Shown here piece by piece: positions 21,376-32,648 of a DNA stretch of 64,000 bases. Made by a program: the position numbers and the translations under genes. Positions within the stretch are counted from its first letter, which is position 1; the number at the start of each line of letters is the position of its first letter. Origin of the DNA: Pseudocercospora fijiensis CIRAD86 (Eukaryota > Ascomycota > Dothideomycetes > Mycosphaerellales > Mycosphaerellaceae); the NCBI RefSeq assembly GCF_000340215.1, contig NW_006921532.1, positions 2,769,337 through 2,833,336 of the forward strand. The letters are read 5' to 3'. The notes beneath the pieces are model-generated. The model made no database searches and had not been told where the DNA came from. It was given only the letters and a program-made list of their open reading frames with translations.

Positions 21376-21845
21376 TCTCCTGTCGTCAGCAGACCCATGG
21401 TTTGCTCGACGATTAGTTGGGCTTGTGCGGCGTCTCGCCAGACCGGCTGGCAGGTTGCGATTGCCCGTTCGAAGCTGTTTGCGAAGATCACGAGCTACCA
21501 GATAACGGTAAATCGATGTCTGGGCCTGCTGTCTCAAGCTGGGCAGAAAAGTATACTTGAAGCTACCAAATGCTCCTTTTGCCGTTGCTCTGAAGCCTGG
21601 GAAAGACCGTTGCAAGCGACGTTCGATGCGGGTGCGGGTGCCGTCAGCTCGAAACCGCCTGAGCAGATCTCTCCAGGACGGCGGCGCCAGTTTGAAGAAT
21701 CATAGACATGTGGCCGGCAATGGAGGTCAACCGTGGCGTGGCGTAAGAATATTTCCCAGGCTGCCAGGCACGAACCAGCGTAAGCATGAGGTATCATAGA
21801 GCTCGCGTTGAGGTTCGAGGTTCCAACGAGTTGAAACGTCACCGG
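21376..21845 (-). other. upstream region of APP1, possible missed exon
   Basis: Two minus-strand frames are open here: one continuous with APP1 to about 21690, without an ATG, and one starting at the ATG at 21848. No single splice model gives a convincing N-terminus. The ATG at 21848 lies in the target-duplication copy next to Copia-2. Confidence 0.35.
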
Positions 21846-21854
21846 CATGGGTTG
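21846..21854. repeat. 9-bp target-site duplication, left copy (CATGGGTTG)
   Basis: It abuts the left LTR and is identical to 28649-28657 next to the right LTR. Copia integrases normally give 5 bp, so the length is unusual. Confidence 0.8.
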
Positions 21855-22032
21855 TTGTGAATCGTGCTAGGGATGCAACTAATTATCGGATTGACAACTA
21901 TGTAACTATATAAAGAAGGATTAGGAGCCTGCTATAGAAACTGCAGTTAATATACCCATTATGCGTCCTTCCTCTTAGCATAGGTTAGCTAATAGTATCA
22001 GCTGACTAGTATATTACCTAACTGAACTATAA
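21855..22032 (-). repeat. Copia-2 3-prime LTR (left)
   Basis: 178 bp with TTGTG...CACAA inverted ends (mutated to TTATAG at the inner edge). Inside it, a purine-rich tract reading AAGGGGGAGTA on the coding strand abuts at 22033-22044. It is nearly identical to 28471-28648. Confidence 0.9.
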
Positions 22033-22395
22033 TACTCCCCCTTAGGTAGAGATAATGTGCTGTTTAGATTAGACACTTCAAATCTAGGCTTAGAGCTTTA
22101 CTTCATCTTCTAACTGCCTTTAGATATTAGACTATATCTGCTCTACGTGCAGCTTTATATACTATGCCACTTATACGTGCTTATATTATATTGTTTGCTA
22201 ATTGGTTTGCTTTAGAGTAATGTCCTTAGTCGTAATTGTAGGGTTAGTAGGTACCTATAAGAGACACCTAAGCTTAACTAGATAACTTGAACTTTTACAA
22301 TCTACTCTTTAGCAATCCCCCGAGTACTAGCAGCCTCTACTAGAATTCAAATTCTTACTAAAACTTTTTAAGTCTAATAGCTAGCCGAGACTTTA

Positions 22396-23450
22396 TTATA
22401 GCGATGATTCTTTACCCTAGCCTAGGGAGTATAGCGAGTAGTATAGGTAGTAGTAGCAGCGGCGGCGGTAGTAACGATCTAAACAAGAATCGGTACCCTT
22501 CGCGTTATAATAAGCTCTAGCTTATAGAGACTAGTAAGTGTTGCTATTAGAGTTTTCCCTTTCTAACAATTTGCTAACTAGGCGCAGTTCTTAAGGAAGT
22601 TTAGTTAACTGTCGCGATTCTCTAGAGAATTATCTAGTGCTTAACTAATATTGGTCCGGAGCAGACTCCGCTTTAGCTGCGCAACGTTAATATTAGGCAC
22701 TTTATTACGAACTAGGATAATACTCGGCTGTTTCTAAGTATACCTCCGCGCCTGCGTAAGGCGGCTAAGGCATTCAATTTAGGCTTAAAGTCGAATGTTA
22801 ACTACTTACCTACCGCGCTTATATATGCGGCTGCTACTAGACGCGTGCATACTAGTAACAGCTAATGCGGTCCTTATAAGCAGTTAAAGGGTCCGTACTT
22901 AGAGTATATAACTCTGAGTTATCGAATCAACGGTTAGGATATCGCTTTCCTAAAGGGCGCTTATACTAACTATGCTAGCCTAAATTATTATAGTTAATAC
23001 GAGTTCTCTAGTAAGTTGAATCTAGTCTTGTGCATTTTTTTTAAAGCAAAAAACACTAATTCTTTTGTTAGGTTACGTCTCTCGGCTACGCTCTAATACG
23101 AATCGTTAGACGCCTATAGCGCCTCTACCGCCTCGCAATCCGGGGAGCAGAGCAGGCACTAATTAGCGTCGTCTGTACGTGCTAGTCCCGTCTAGCATCG
23201 ATTAGAGTACTCCTTAGGGCGCCTAGGCAGTAGCAAATTTGCTGCTATAGTAGGCAAATGCTTATGCCTAGGCTGCTGCTTAGGGACGTAGTCGTAGTCT
23301 AGGTTCTAGGTTGTCTACTAGTCCTAGCTCGACTCGTAATTCTAGTAGTCCTTAGAGGGGTTTCTCTAATCACGAAGATAGTAATGCTAAGATAGGTAGC
23401 TAATTAGGGAGATTCGGTTTTTTTCTAGTAGACAGAGAGCTGTAATATAT
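22396..23450 (+). pseudogene. RIP-degraded antisense ORF in Copia-2, cysteine-rich DUF3716-like
   Basis: Opposite in strand to gag-pol and located between RNase H and the 3-prime LTR. Over about 1 kb one plus-strand frame is interrupted only by TAG/TAA, the RIP products of CAG/CAA. Between 22850 and 23010 it shows GPYLEY, then GAYTNYA, then a YEFSS end. Reading Tyr as RIP-converted Cys gives the spacing GPxxxC...GACxNC...C-EFS that I associate with the fungal DUF3716 zinc-binding-like domain. The N-terminal part is Ser/Gly-rich and low complexity, and a frame change near 22680 is possible. It could be a captured host gene or an accessory ORF. It cannot be expressed as it stands. Confidence 0.5.
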
Positions 23451-23739
23451 GTTTTCGATTTTGAAATAGGCTAGGCAGTCTAGATTAGTAAAAGCCTTAC
23501 AGTATTAGAGAGTTTCTAACTCTTAAGGGCTAGGGTATTTCTTCCTACTTAGTCTCAATGTTATTATAAAAGAAATTTTGCAGCTTAGACTATATAGTGC
23601 AGCTAGGCTGTTTCTAGAAATTAGAATAAAATTCAATAAGTGTATAAAGCTTGTTTTCTAATCCTACAAATAAGATTTTTCTTTCTAAAGGAGTGACTTA
23701 GGAGTTTGTCCTAGAGACGCTGTGTTATTAGAGAATTTT

Positions 23740-26700
23740 GTTTAGAGATTTAGGCTTAGTGAGACAGTCCGCTAGCTGTTTGTTAGTAGTGACGAATTCG
23801 ACACTAATCTTTCCCTAGGCATACTGTTCTCTATAGTAGTAGTTCCTAAGGGAAACGTGCCTCGACCTCTTAGAATTTGTATAGTCCTTAATAAGGGAAA
23901 TGGCTGACTAGTTGTCTACCTAGACATAAATCCTATTAACTTCTTCCCTAGTAAGTAGTTAAAGCTTAGTTATCAAATTTCGGAGCTAGCAGATTTCTCT
24001 ATATACTTCTGTTAGAGCAATATACTCTGCTTTAGTACTAGAGAGTACGACTTCCTTCTAGAGCTATAATCTCTACATAATTGGAGTATTGTTAAGAAGC
24101 ATAAGGGCGCCTAATATTGATCTTAATAATAAAGGGTTACTAGCAAAGTCTGCGTTAGAGTATACCTGAAATTCCAAAGTTTTCTTCTTTCTAAAGACAA
24201 GTCCTTTGTCAACTATACTAGCAATGTACCTCTAGAGATGTTTAGCAGCTATAATATGCTTAGGTCCGGGATTCTAAAGGAACCTAGCAAGGTGGTTAAC
24301 GGTATAGCTGATATCTAGTCTAGTTTGGTTAGCTAGAAACTGCATTTCACCAATTATAGTGTTAAACAGCTAGTAGTCCTAACGGTTACAGGGGGTTGTA
24401 AGAGGCTCGTAAAGCTTCTTAAGTAGATGCTTTATTAGCTTACACTAGTCTAAGCCGTGCTTCTGAAGCTTCTCTTTAGTATAGTGTATCTAGGAGATAG
24501 TAAGGTTTCCCTCCTTGTCTTCCTTCAGATAAAGGCCTAGAAACAGGTTGGACGTAACAATCTTAATTGTATACTTCTTACGAAGACCTTTAATTAGAGC
24601 ATCGATCTTTGCCTTAGAGGTTCTAAAGATTTAGAAATTATCTATATAAAGGAGGACAAGAATACCATTACCTTGCTATAGGCAACAGTCACTCTTTGTC
24701 CTGCTAAGGCTAAGTTGACGAAGAGTGTCTAAAGCATTATAGTGCTAGAGATTAGTAGCCTGCTTGAGGCTATACAATCCTTTTCTAACACGGATAATCC
24801 ACTTTAGAGGGTGCTTCTTGAATAGGTGCGCGCCTTCTAAGGGTCTAATGAAAATCTCTTTATCTAAAGGGGGATTTAAGAAAGCAGTCTCGATATTAAC
24901 CTGTCTTCGCTTCTAGTTTTTGTTTACTAAAAGCCTAAGGATAAGTCTAGTAGTAGCTACTCTTAGTATAGGAGTATAGGTGTTGATATAGTTAAGACCT
25001 TGCTTCTATATAAAGCCTCTAGCTGTCTATCTCGCCTTGTATTTGTTAATAGAGCCGTCTAGCAGGTATTTGATCTTGAAAACCTATTTTCCTGTTAGAG
25101 GTGTTCTGCCTTTTAGTAGGGATTCGGCTAGAATCTACTCGATTGTACTAGACTTTTCAAGAGACCTTATCTCTTTTGTAACGGCTTTTCTCCATTTATC
25201 CTAGTTAGGCCTTTTTAGGGCTTTAGCTAGGGTTGTTAGGTTAGCTGGCTTCTAAGCATCTTTTATAGTAGTAGCTACAGCAATCTTAGTAATCTTGCTA
25301 TAGTTATACTTGGCTACGGCTCTGCTAGACCTAAGTCGTACTTCGGCTTAAGGAGGGTTTAGCTAAGGTAGGTTAGGAGCCCTCTTTCTCTTACTAGTAG
25401 TCTTAAGGACTTAGAAGGGAGTAATTAGGGTGTCTTCTAGTTTAGCAGTATCTGTTTCTTAAGTGTGCTAATCTTTCTTAGGAGCAGCTTCCTACTAGGC
25501 AACTAGTGGTTCTAGTTGGTAATTTTGGAGTATTGGCTTATTAGCTGTAGGTATTGGCTAAGGTAGTGTTCCTTGCTTAAGTGTACCTTGCTCCCCCTAA
25601 GCTATAAGGGAGTCTTCCTAATCTTCCTGATTATGAGCCTGCTAAGGCTAAGGGATGCTACCTCTAAATAGCTCCCCCTAAGGTTCTAAAGAGTACTAAG
25701 GTGTTTAGTTATCACTAGGGAATAGTACTAGTATTCCTAACTCAAATGAGAGGTCAGACTAGGTTTTAAGTACCTAAATAGTCTCCTAAGGGATAGCTAG
25801 TCTCAAATACTCCCCCTAAGCTTAAAGGGTACTTAGAAGCTTAGTAAAATTGTCTTTATAGACAAAGTCCTCGTTAAAGGTAACGTATAGAGAGAATCTG
25901 ATATTATGTTGCTATACGCCATCCTTCTAGTATAGGTTCTAGAGCAGATAGTTTGTTGATGAATTTTCTTAGAATCCAATAAACTAGTAAACGAAAGCTC
26001 TTAGTACAAACTTCTAGGAGTTAAGTCGTTTAACCCCGGATTCGAGGTATTTAAATGCCTTATAGCCAAATCGTCTCGTCTTAGACAAGTCAATGTCTGT
26101 ACTGCCGATATTTAAGTCTAATTCGAAGGCCTTAAGTGGAACTTCCTTAGTTCTTAAGTTTACTAGTCTATTGGTTAGGTAAATCGAATGCATCACTATA
26201 AAGCACTAGCAGTATATTGGTAGGCTAGAGTCAATTATTATTACTCTTGCCTTAAGTAGAATCGTCTTGTTTAACGACTCTGCAATGCTATTCTACTCCG
26301 GTATATATAGTGCAGATACATCCTATCTAATGCTAACTTCCTCTACGAAATGTACTAGATCGTTGTTAGTAAACTCTCCCCCGCTATTACTAAAGATAAT
26401 CTTAGGGATCTTGTTATATTGCCTCTTGATTCTAGTTATCCAATTAGTCAGCTTGTTACTACTTGTTACTTTGTCTTTGTTTCGAAGTAACAGACCCTAC
26501 CTAAGCCTAGTCTTAGCATCAGTTAGGATTATAATGTACCTGTTTCTAAACAGATTAAATGGTTATACGCTAACAAGGTCAATATAGACTTCGTTAAGGG
26601 CTTTTTCTAGTCTGGTTCTATATTCTCTTAATACAACTCTTTAAGCTCTCGAGAGCTTGCAGGTCTTATAGTGCTCGAGTTTAGATATATCAACTTCTTC

Positions 26701-28440
26701 TAGGCCTAGAATAGCTTCCTTAGTAGCTGTTAGGATCTTGTTGCCGACGTAGCTAAGTCTCTAATGCTATCTCAATATGTCCGCTCGTAGTCTAGCGATA
26801 GCTAGGGCTAATAGCTGCCCTTTCTAACTCGATTCTGAGTTTGGTTTTAAAGCTAAGCCTAGCATTTTGACTTTAGCGTCTTTAAGGGCAAGTACTCCTT
26901 ATACTTCCTTAACTTTTCCAATTAGCTTGCCTTTAAGTATTAAAGTGCCTAAAGGTCTGTCTAAGTAAATGCTACATTTCTTCTAAAGGCGCTCTGCTAA
27001 GATTAGGTTACAATCTAAGTTCGGGGAGTAGAGGACGTCTATTAGAGTGATTAGGGTTTTCTTTCCTTTATAGGTTAGGAAGATGTTAACAGTTCCTAAT
27101 CGTAATACACTTAATTTTCCTATTGCTTAGGAGAACTGAATAGGCTTAGTTAGGTGCTTAAGATCGCTAAACTAGCTCTTGTTCCCTATAATATGCAGTA
27201 ATGTACCTGTGTCCTAAACTTTTATATTAGCTATTAGGTTCTTAGAGCTTGCTGCAGCTAGTCCCGGCTTTATAATAGCTCCCCCAATTAGGTTCCTACT
27301 AAGGCCGTCTAGCTGATAGTCTCCCTTATTTTCCGAGTTAGAAGAGGAGTCTAATTTATCTTTATCATTATTAATAGTACTACTAGATTTGCCCTTTCCT
27401 TTGCCTTTACCCTTCTTGCCTTTGTCTTTGTCTTTGCTCTTATCTTTCTTTCCCTAACTAGGTAGTGCTATATTAGGGTGTTGCTTATAGCACTTAGCGT
27501 TGGTGTGTTTGTGCTTATACTAAGTGTACTAGTCGTTATTATTGCTAATAGCCCCTCTAACAAGCTTTAAGCCGCTAGATGACTATCTAGGAGGCTTTTC
27601 TCTCCTTAGGGACGTTATTATTGCTTTAAGGGAGGAGTCCTTAGCTTTAGGCTTGTTGTTATACTTCTAGGATCTAAGCTACTCGTAACTAGAAAGGCCC
27701 TAAATAAATAGCATCCTAACAAGCATATTAGGTATCTTAATGTCTGATGACTTTATAGGCGCTTCTGTTGTTGTAACTAAGCTAGCAAATTGTTCTATCG
27801 ATGTTTGGAATCTGTTAAACTACTGCTAAAAAGATTCGTAGTACTGCTAGGTGTTCGGATTAGTAAGGGGCATCCTAATATGCCTAATGAGTTTGATAGT
27901 ATTAAATATATCTACGGTTACAATAGGCTTGTATAGAGCCTTAATGTGGTCGTATGTATCCTTAGCTAACTTAGGTGTGTTACCGAAGTCTAGTCTAAGG
28001 GCAGGGTCGAGTCTAGTAATAAGTATACCTAGGGCTTAGATGTCTTTCTTCTTCTAGTCCCTGAACATGTCTCTATACTGCTAATCGGCTAAGTCCCCTA
28101 TAAACATGCTTTTCAGAGGTGGTTTTATTTTATTAGCCTAGTCAAGTCTATAGAATACTATACTAACTAGGTCCTTTTCTAGAAGGGCCGCCTAGAATAT
28201 AAGCTTCTAGTCTTAGAAGTTGATCCCCTTCCTAAGAACCTAATTCTCCTTTGCTATCTTTGTCTGATTAGTGTCTATCGTTCCTAGCTGCCTTTTAGTA
28301 TAGTACTAGGCAGGGCTTATAAGGGACACTTACTAGGTTTTAGTCCGAACTAGAGCTCTTAACTAGGTACCTAATAGGTCTAGATAGCTAGCTCTATTTA
28401 GTGGACACTAGAAACAGTTCTTTTATAGTTGAACTAGACA
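23740..28440 (-). pseudogene. Copia-2 gag-pol relic
   Basis: Recognisable in order: a gag region (28.4-27.5 kb) with a CCHC-like knuckle (TNAKCYKQHP); a Lys/Ser-rich linker; the protease motif DTGTLLHII near 27.2 kb; an integrase core with an SNSGGEF-like segment near 26.4 kb; reverse transcriptase with LLYIDNF in place of YVDD near 24.63 kb; and RNase H with STKAEYIAL and VDNQSAI near 23.9-24.05 kb. Numerous stops at Gln positions and the altered active-site motif show that it is inactive. Confidence 0.88.
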
Positions 28441-28452
28441 GGTGAGCGTATA

Positions 28453-28470
28453 CGCCGGGCTTATAACCTA
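28453..28470 (-). other. Copia-2 primer-binding site for half initiator-Met tRNA
   Basis: On the coding strand the bases directly after the LTR read TAGGTTATAAGCCCGGCG. This is complementary to the anticodon arm of initiator tRNA-Met (GGGCTCATAACC), with one RIP-type G-to-A change. Copia elements of this class prime with the 5-prime half of tRNA-iMet instead of the tRNA 3-prime end. Confidence 0.75.
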
Positions 28471-28648
28471 TTGTAAATCGTGCTAGGGATGCAACTAATT
28501 ATCGGATTAACAACTATATAACTATACAAAGAAGGATTAGGAGCCTGCTACAGAAACTGCAGTTAATATACCCATTGTACGTCCTTCCTCTTAGCACAGG
28601 TTAGCTAATAGTATCAGCTGACCAGCATATCACCTGACTGAACCACAA
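28471..28648 (-). repeat. Copia-2 5-prime LTR (right)
   Basis: 178 bp, bounded by the primer site at 28470 and the target duplication CATGGGTTG at 28649-28657. It is less mutated than the left copy at its outer end. Confidence 0.9.
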
Positions 28649-28841
28649 CATGGGTTGAGCCCGCTAAGCGAGAGCTTAACAAGAACTTGATTGAGGCTGA
28701 ATCAAAACGCCCTTTCCTCCATCCGCTGTCTGCTGTGCACTGACATCGCGTCGACGCGCCACAATGGACATCACGACCTCAGTCCTCCCGTCGAGCACCA
28801 CTCGACCAATATCGACATGAATCATTATCTTCGCTGGGCTT

Positions 28842-29753
28842 TCACAAAGGCTTTCTAAATTTCATCCCATACCACATTTTCCTCCCTACCCACTTCCCTC
28901 CTCGCTCTCCTATCTCACCACGTTCAATCATACCTTCATCGGCAGCCACCTCTTTCACATCCCAAATCTCCAGTCCAGCCTTGCGCGCCCCATCAGCAGT
29001 CTGCTCCGCACTATATAAGTAACTCTTGCCAATCAATCGCTTTCCAGACTCTTGTTCTACAAATCCCGCAACACTTCCAGATCCCATGTCGGCATGCATA
29101 TTCGACATCAGACCAATGCCGCCTGGTCGGAGGAGGACAGCTATGTGCGCCCAGAACTCGTCCAATGACATGTGCTCGAGGACCAGCGTTGACACGAGGA
29201 GATCGACCTTCCCTAGCTGTTCTGCGGGAAGACTGCCGATGTTCGACAAGTCCACTGCGAGGAAGTTGATTGATCGAATGTGTTTGGTAGAGCTTGCATC
29301 AGGCCTGGGTGTTGATGCACATTTCGACCGGGCACTATCCAGCATATGTGCACTACCATCCCAGCCGTGGATTTCTACTGCTTGATGCCAGTCCGGACTA
29401 TGGAGAAGCTTCTGTGTCGTGCGTCCAGTGCCACAGCCGAAGTCCAGAACGCACAATGGATCGGAGCGTTCTTGCGCACTGCTTTGTACACTTCGAATGA
29501 TCGCCGGTATCGACTCTCGACTTTGGATATCGTCAACAGCTTGCAGCACATTGCCATCCGTATCGTACGTGGTCGACCATTGCTCATAAAGCTTTGCAGT
29601 CGTCACATTCTTCACATCTGGTGCTTGCGTCTCAGAGTCTGGACGATTCTCCTTCGCTGAAGATCCAGTCGTGTTGGTATCCGTAGAAGAGAAGGATCGT
29701 TGCAAGTCAAACAATGAAGCATCGAAACTTCTGTTCAATGAAGGCGTTGCCAT
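28842..29753 (-). CDS. class I SAM-dependent methyltransferase
   Basis: Single exon, 303 residues, starting MATPSLNRSF. Motif I is VLDFGCGTGRTT (about residues 98-109), followed by an acidic residue in HGWDGSAHML. Motif II-like VDLLVSTLVLEHM and post-motif LLRPGGIGLMSNM complete a class I Rossmann methyltransferase of the ubiE/Methyltransf_11 kind. The upstream KLYEQWSTTYD matches the N-terminal helix common in this group. The N-terminal 50 residues are Ser/Thr-rich and disordered. The substrate (small molecule or protein) is unknown. It is intact although Copia-2 lies less than 200 bp beyond its stop codon. Confidence 0.85.
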   Translation of the reverse strand: MATPSLNRSFDASLFDLQRSFSSTDTNTTGSSAKENRPDSETQAPDVKNVTTAKLYEQWSTTYDTDGNVLQAVDDIQSRESIPAIIRSVQSSAQERSDPLCVLDFGCGTGRTTQKLLHSPDWHQAVEIHGWDGSAHMLDSARSKCASTPRPDASSTKHIRSINFLAVDLSNIGSLPAEQLGKVDLLVSTLVLEHMSLDEFWAHIAVLLRPGGIGLMSNMHADMGSGSVAGFVEQESGKRLIGKSYLYSAEQTADGARKAGLEIWDVKEVAADEGMIERGEIGERGGKWVGRKMWYGMKFRKPL

Positions 29754-30493
29754 TTCGATAAGTGAGAAGGCATTGAACCCATTCTCGCAGATTTTGAAAA
29801 ACAGCCCGGAGGAAGGGATGCTCCTGGTCTTTTATGGCTCACTACGGTAGAAGAAACAGACTCCGCAGCGATCAAAGCAGCGCATGTGGTAACCGCGGTG
29901 TAAAGCAAGCATTGAAGGCTGTTCATGTGTGAGATAAGAGCGGGTACGACTGGGGTATGTGGCAGCTCTTTGGTAGCTTTCAGGCAGCAACGCGCCGCTG
30001 CGAGCGATTGAAACGCTGCACTATGCAATACACTTTCGTGTCATGTGCCGCAAGACGGGCCTTCAAGAATGATATTGCAGTGCTTTTTGATATCTCTTTG
30101 AGATCATGCATCACTCTCTCATGATGGGCGGAGTAGAAGGTTGATATCTTCACTCATCCACGTCGAGGAAGTCGCTTCCGGGGTCGTTGCGGCAAACTCC
30201 AGAGAGCTACTGCAGTCAGTCCTAGAAGCCGCTGAGAGGTCTCTAGGCTTCGAAGGTAAATTGAGATTAGTAAAGCCACGCAATCCCGTCGCAGAGGCTC
30301 TGTGTATCAGCGAGAGGTTGGAGTCAACAGGCATCTTTTGGAATGGCGGAATAAGAGGAAGTTCGGGATGATGGATGAGATGGAGATTCTCACTGCAGCC
30401 TGGCAAGCTTCTTCCGGGCAGTCTGTTGAATATATATAATGGATCGTCTGTCTTGCTCAAGATCGCCGCGCTACCAGAGTTGTGTTGTCACAG
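29754..30493. other. intergenic, no gene supported
   Basis: Promoter of the methyltransferase and 3-prime region of the Sam35-like gene. Two short frames (plus 30141-30371, minus 30119-30460) overlap each other and have no recognisable content. Confidence 0.4.
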
Positions 30494-31570
30494 CTAAAAG
30501 TACAGCTCCCGAATTCTATTCCGGTGTTTAGTTAGATTCTCATGCTTCGAGAGGTGTTCCAGGAGTGGATTGTATTTCCAGCCGAAACGGTCATCCAGAA
30601 TCAACTCAGTGTACGCAAATATGCTAGCATCGAGCAATCCTGGCTTCTGCTGACCGAAAAAGTAGTCATCGTCGCTGAGAAGAATTGACAATGCTTCAAT
30701 TGCCTCTTCAGCATCTTTGAGCAGGTCAAATGTTGAGATGATATTACTCGCAGCAGATTTGACAAGCTCTGCTTCAGCGGCCGAGCGAAGATGAGAAGCA
30801 ATCGCCATCTGAACCAGAGTGTGAGACGAGCAAGGAGCGACATATAGCCGATGCATGAGTTCGGCGTTGTGGGGCGCCAAATACAATTGACAGAGCTGCG
30901 TTGGATCAGCTCAGAGTCTACGGCTTCTGTAAGAATGCAATTTCCTACCCATGCTTTGCGTATGCGAGTATCAACCAGCGAGGCGAACGCCTCGTATCTG
31001 ATGTCTGAGCTCTCTGAAATCTTTTCGAAGCCTTGTGAAGCGAGCCACTTCTTCAGCTTACTGCTAGGTATGGGCTGTGGGGTGTCGTTGGTCTCAGTGC
31101 CTGTACCTGCAGGCTGGAGGAAGGGAAGGCTGCCAGACGGAGAAGCATGATTGCTCGACGATGTGAGTTTGAAAGGCACCCCGCTGAACAGTAGATATGT
31201 CTAGAGACTGGCTTCAGTGTGGGCCCGACATTTTGTGCGACTCTCTCGCTCTCTTATAGTTTCATCGTACCTGCCACTTTAAACAGCCTGGATTAAAGCT
31301 TGGTTTCGACAACTTCGCTCCTTCATCCGTTGCAAAAACATGCAGTACGTGCTCTTCCCTATGTCTGGGTGCTCTGATCGGTAGAGCATTGGCAGGAAAT
31401 TCTCGCAGCGGAAAGGTGTCGAACACGCGTTTTATCGAGGTGGGCAGAGCGAAGATGCTGCGCTTCGCTGATGATGGCGTCGGCGCAAAGGCATTGCCTG
31501 CGCGCTCATTGGGCGCATCTGGGCGGTCATCGTTGGGCATGGCCATCCATTGCTGTTGTCTGTAGTGCAT
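30494..31570 (-). CDS. Sam35/Tob38-like metaxin-family subunit of the mitochondrial sorting machinery
   Basis: Three exons, 31570-31271, 31200-30949 and 30895-30494, with introns of 70 and 53 bp, give 317 residues. Frame continuity across both junctions is good: CLKWQ/TYLLFSGVPFKL and RIRKAW/LCQLYLAPHN. An alternative Met at 31546 is possible. Visible family blocks are KRVFDTFPLREFPANALP, SFNPGCLKWQ, SSNHASPSGSLPF, a short PIPSSKLKKW, and a GST-C-like C-terminal half with GQQKPGLLDASIFAY. There is no presequence or strong membrane span. Members sit on the cytosolic face of the outer mitochondrial membrane and help Sam50 insert beta-barrel proteins. Assignment to Sam35 over Sam37/metaxin-1 is by remembered resemblance. 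Confidence 0.75.
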
Positions 31571-31769
31571 GGACTTGAGTGAACATTTATTTGGAAACGG
31601 AGAAGCTCTGTCACCTCCGCGGCTCAAGCTTCAATTCACTCTGGGGTATCTAGCGCTACCAAACGAATGCACACGAGCATACCCTGCCCAGACCTTCAAC
31701 ACATCATGCCGACGACACGTACGAATTCGGGTTGTCAAAAGAAAATAACAGCAAAGGATATCTCACGTA

Positions 31770-32648
31770 TCATCTCGTCTTCTTCGTGGTGTTTGCAGCA
31801 ACTTCCAAACCTTGCAGAATCTCACTTCCGAACACATACATCATGTACGCTGGAAAAATCAGCCATGCTCCGTTCGGAATGATCCATAAGAAGATCAAGT
31901 TCGTAAGGCTGTTGTGACCAATGTTGTGGAAGCCTCCGAATGCCTCGAGCAACCCTGAGCATTGTGCTTAGTGAATAGGCAGAATGATATCAACTCGTAA
32001 TAACTTACAATAAAGTACGGTCTTCCAGAAGGTCAGGAAAGCAGTGCTGTATGCGAGCAGAACAGCTCCAGTCGCATACTTGCCGCTGAGCGTCCTGCTC
32101 TCGCTCAACGCTCGCAGCTGTCCCATCACGCTCCTGTCCGGCGCTCCACGTCCTTGGATCGGCTCTTGCTCGCCATACTTGTACACAATATACAAATACA
32201 CGCTATAGGCTGCAGTCTCCAATGCATTGACCCAACCTTGCGTCGCTGTCCAACCATTGTTGCTCTCCAGCGCTTCAATCCCGTAGACGTAGTCCACAGT
32301 GCCGTAAAGTTCATACGGAATCCAGAGAGGTTTGTGGTATTTGCCGCCTGGCATTGAGTGAGGTCGCAGAAGAACATAACCAGTATCCCAGATGACCAGA
32401 GGCAGGCTGATCGCAAGCCATATCAACGTAAGATTGCTTGGTGTATGCGACCAGCCGGTCAACGTCGCAGATGTAGATGCGCGCGTTCTCGTCGGTGTAC
32501 CTGGAGGCGAAGCTGTTTCTCTCGCTGGTGATTTCGCGCTCCTGACCGAGGACTTGCCATTCGTGGTTGAATTGCGCGTCGCGCGTTTGGTCGGCGAAGG
32601 CTGCGACGGCGCGTCGTCTGTGGACGTGTTGTTTCGCGTGGTGACCAT
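31770..32648 (-). CDS. four-helix membrane protein, EXPERA-like
   Basis: Two exons, 32648-32009 and 31954-31770, with a 54-bp intron that splits a Trp codon (VLYW/LLEAF), give 274 residues. The first 65 residues are basic and Ser/Thr-rich (MVTTRNNTST...). Membrane-like helices are visible at LIWLAISLPLVIWDTGYVLL, WVNALETAAYSVYLYIVYKY, GAVLLAYSTAFLTFWKTVLY and LTNLIFLWIIPNGAWLIFPA. Topology, acidic residues in the first two helices and an N-x-x-W-x-x-P-like last helix resemble the EXPERA fold of sterol isomerase EBP and TM6SF proteins. That assignment is inference, and the protein may belong to an uncharacterised fungal family. Confidence 0.7.

Larger units (their letters stand above)
21855..28648 (-). 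mobile_element. Ty1/Copia LTR retrotransposon (Copia-2), full length, RIP-inactivated
   Basis: A 6794-bp element transcribed on the minus strand, with 178-bp LTRs at both ends, a primer site next to the right LTR and a polypurine tract next to the left LTR. The order in the transcription direction is gag, protease, integrase, reverse transcriptase, RNase H, which is Copia order. A 1.7-kb 3-prime extension then carries an opposite-strand frame. In-frame TAG/TAA codons occur wherever Gln is expected, so no protein can be made. The LTR copies differ only by C/T and G/A changes, consistent with RIP after insertion. It lies between APP1 and the methyltransferase gene. Confidence 0.92.

Noticed and set aside
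30119..30460. Short frame between the methyltransferase and the Sam35-like gene
   Set aside because: Overlaps an equally open frame on the other strand; no recognisable feature.
31271..31570. Frame at 31262-31627 as a separate small protein
   Set aside because: It joins in frame by GT-AG splicing to the Sam35-like exons and carries the family's N-terminal block, so it is exon 1 of that gene.
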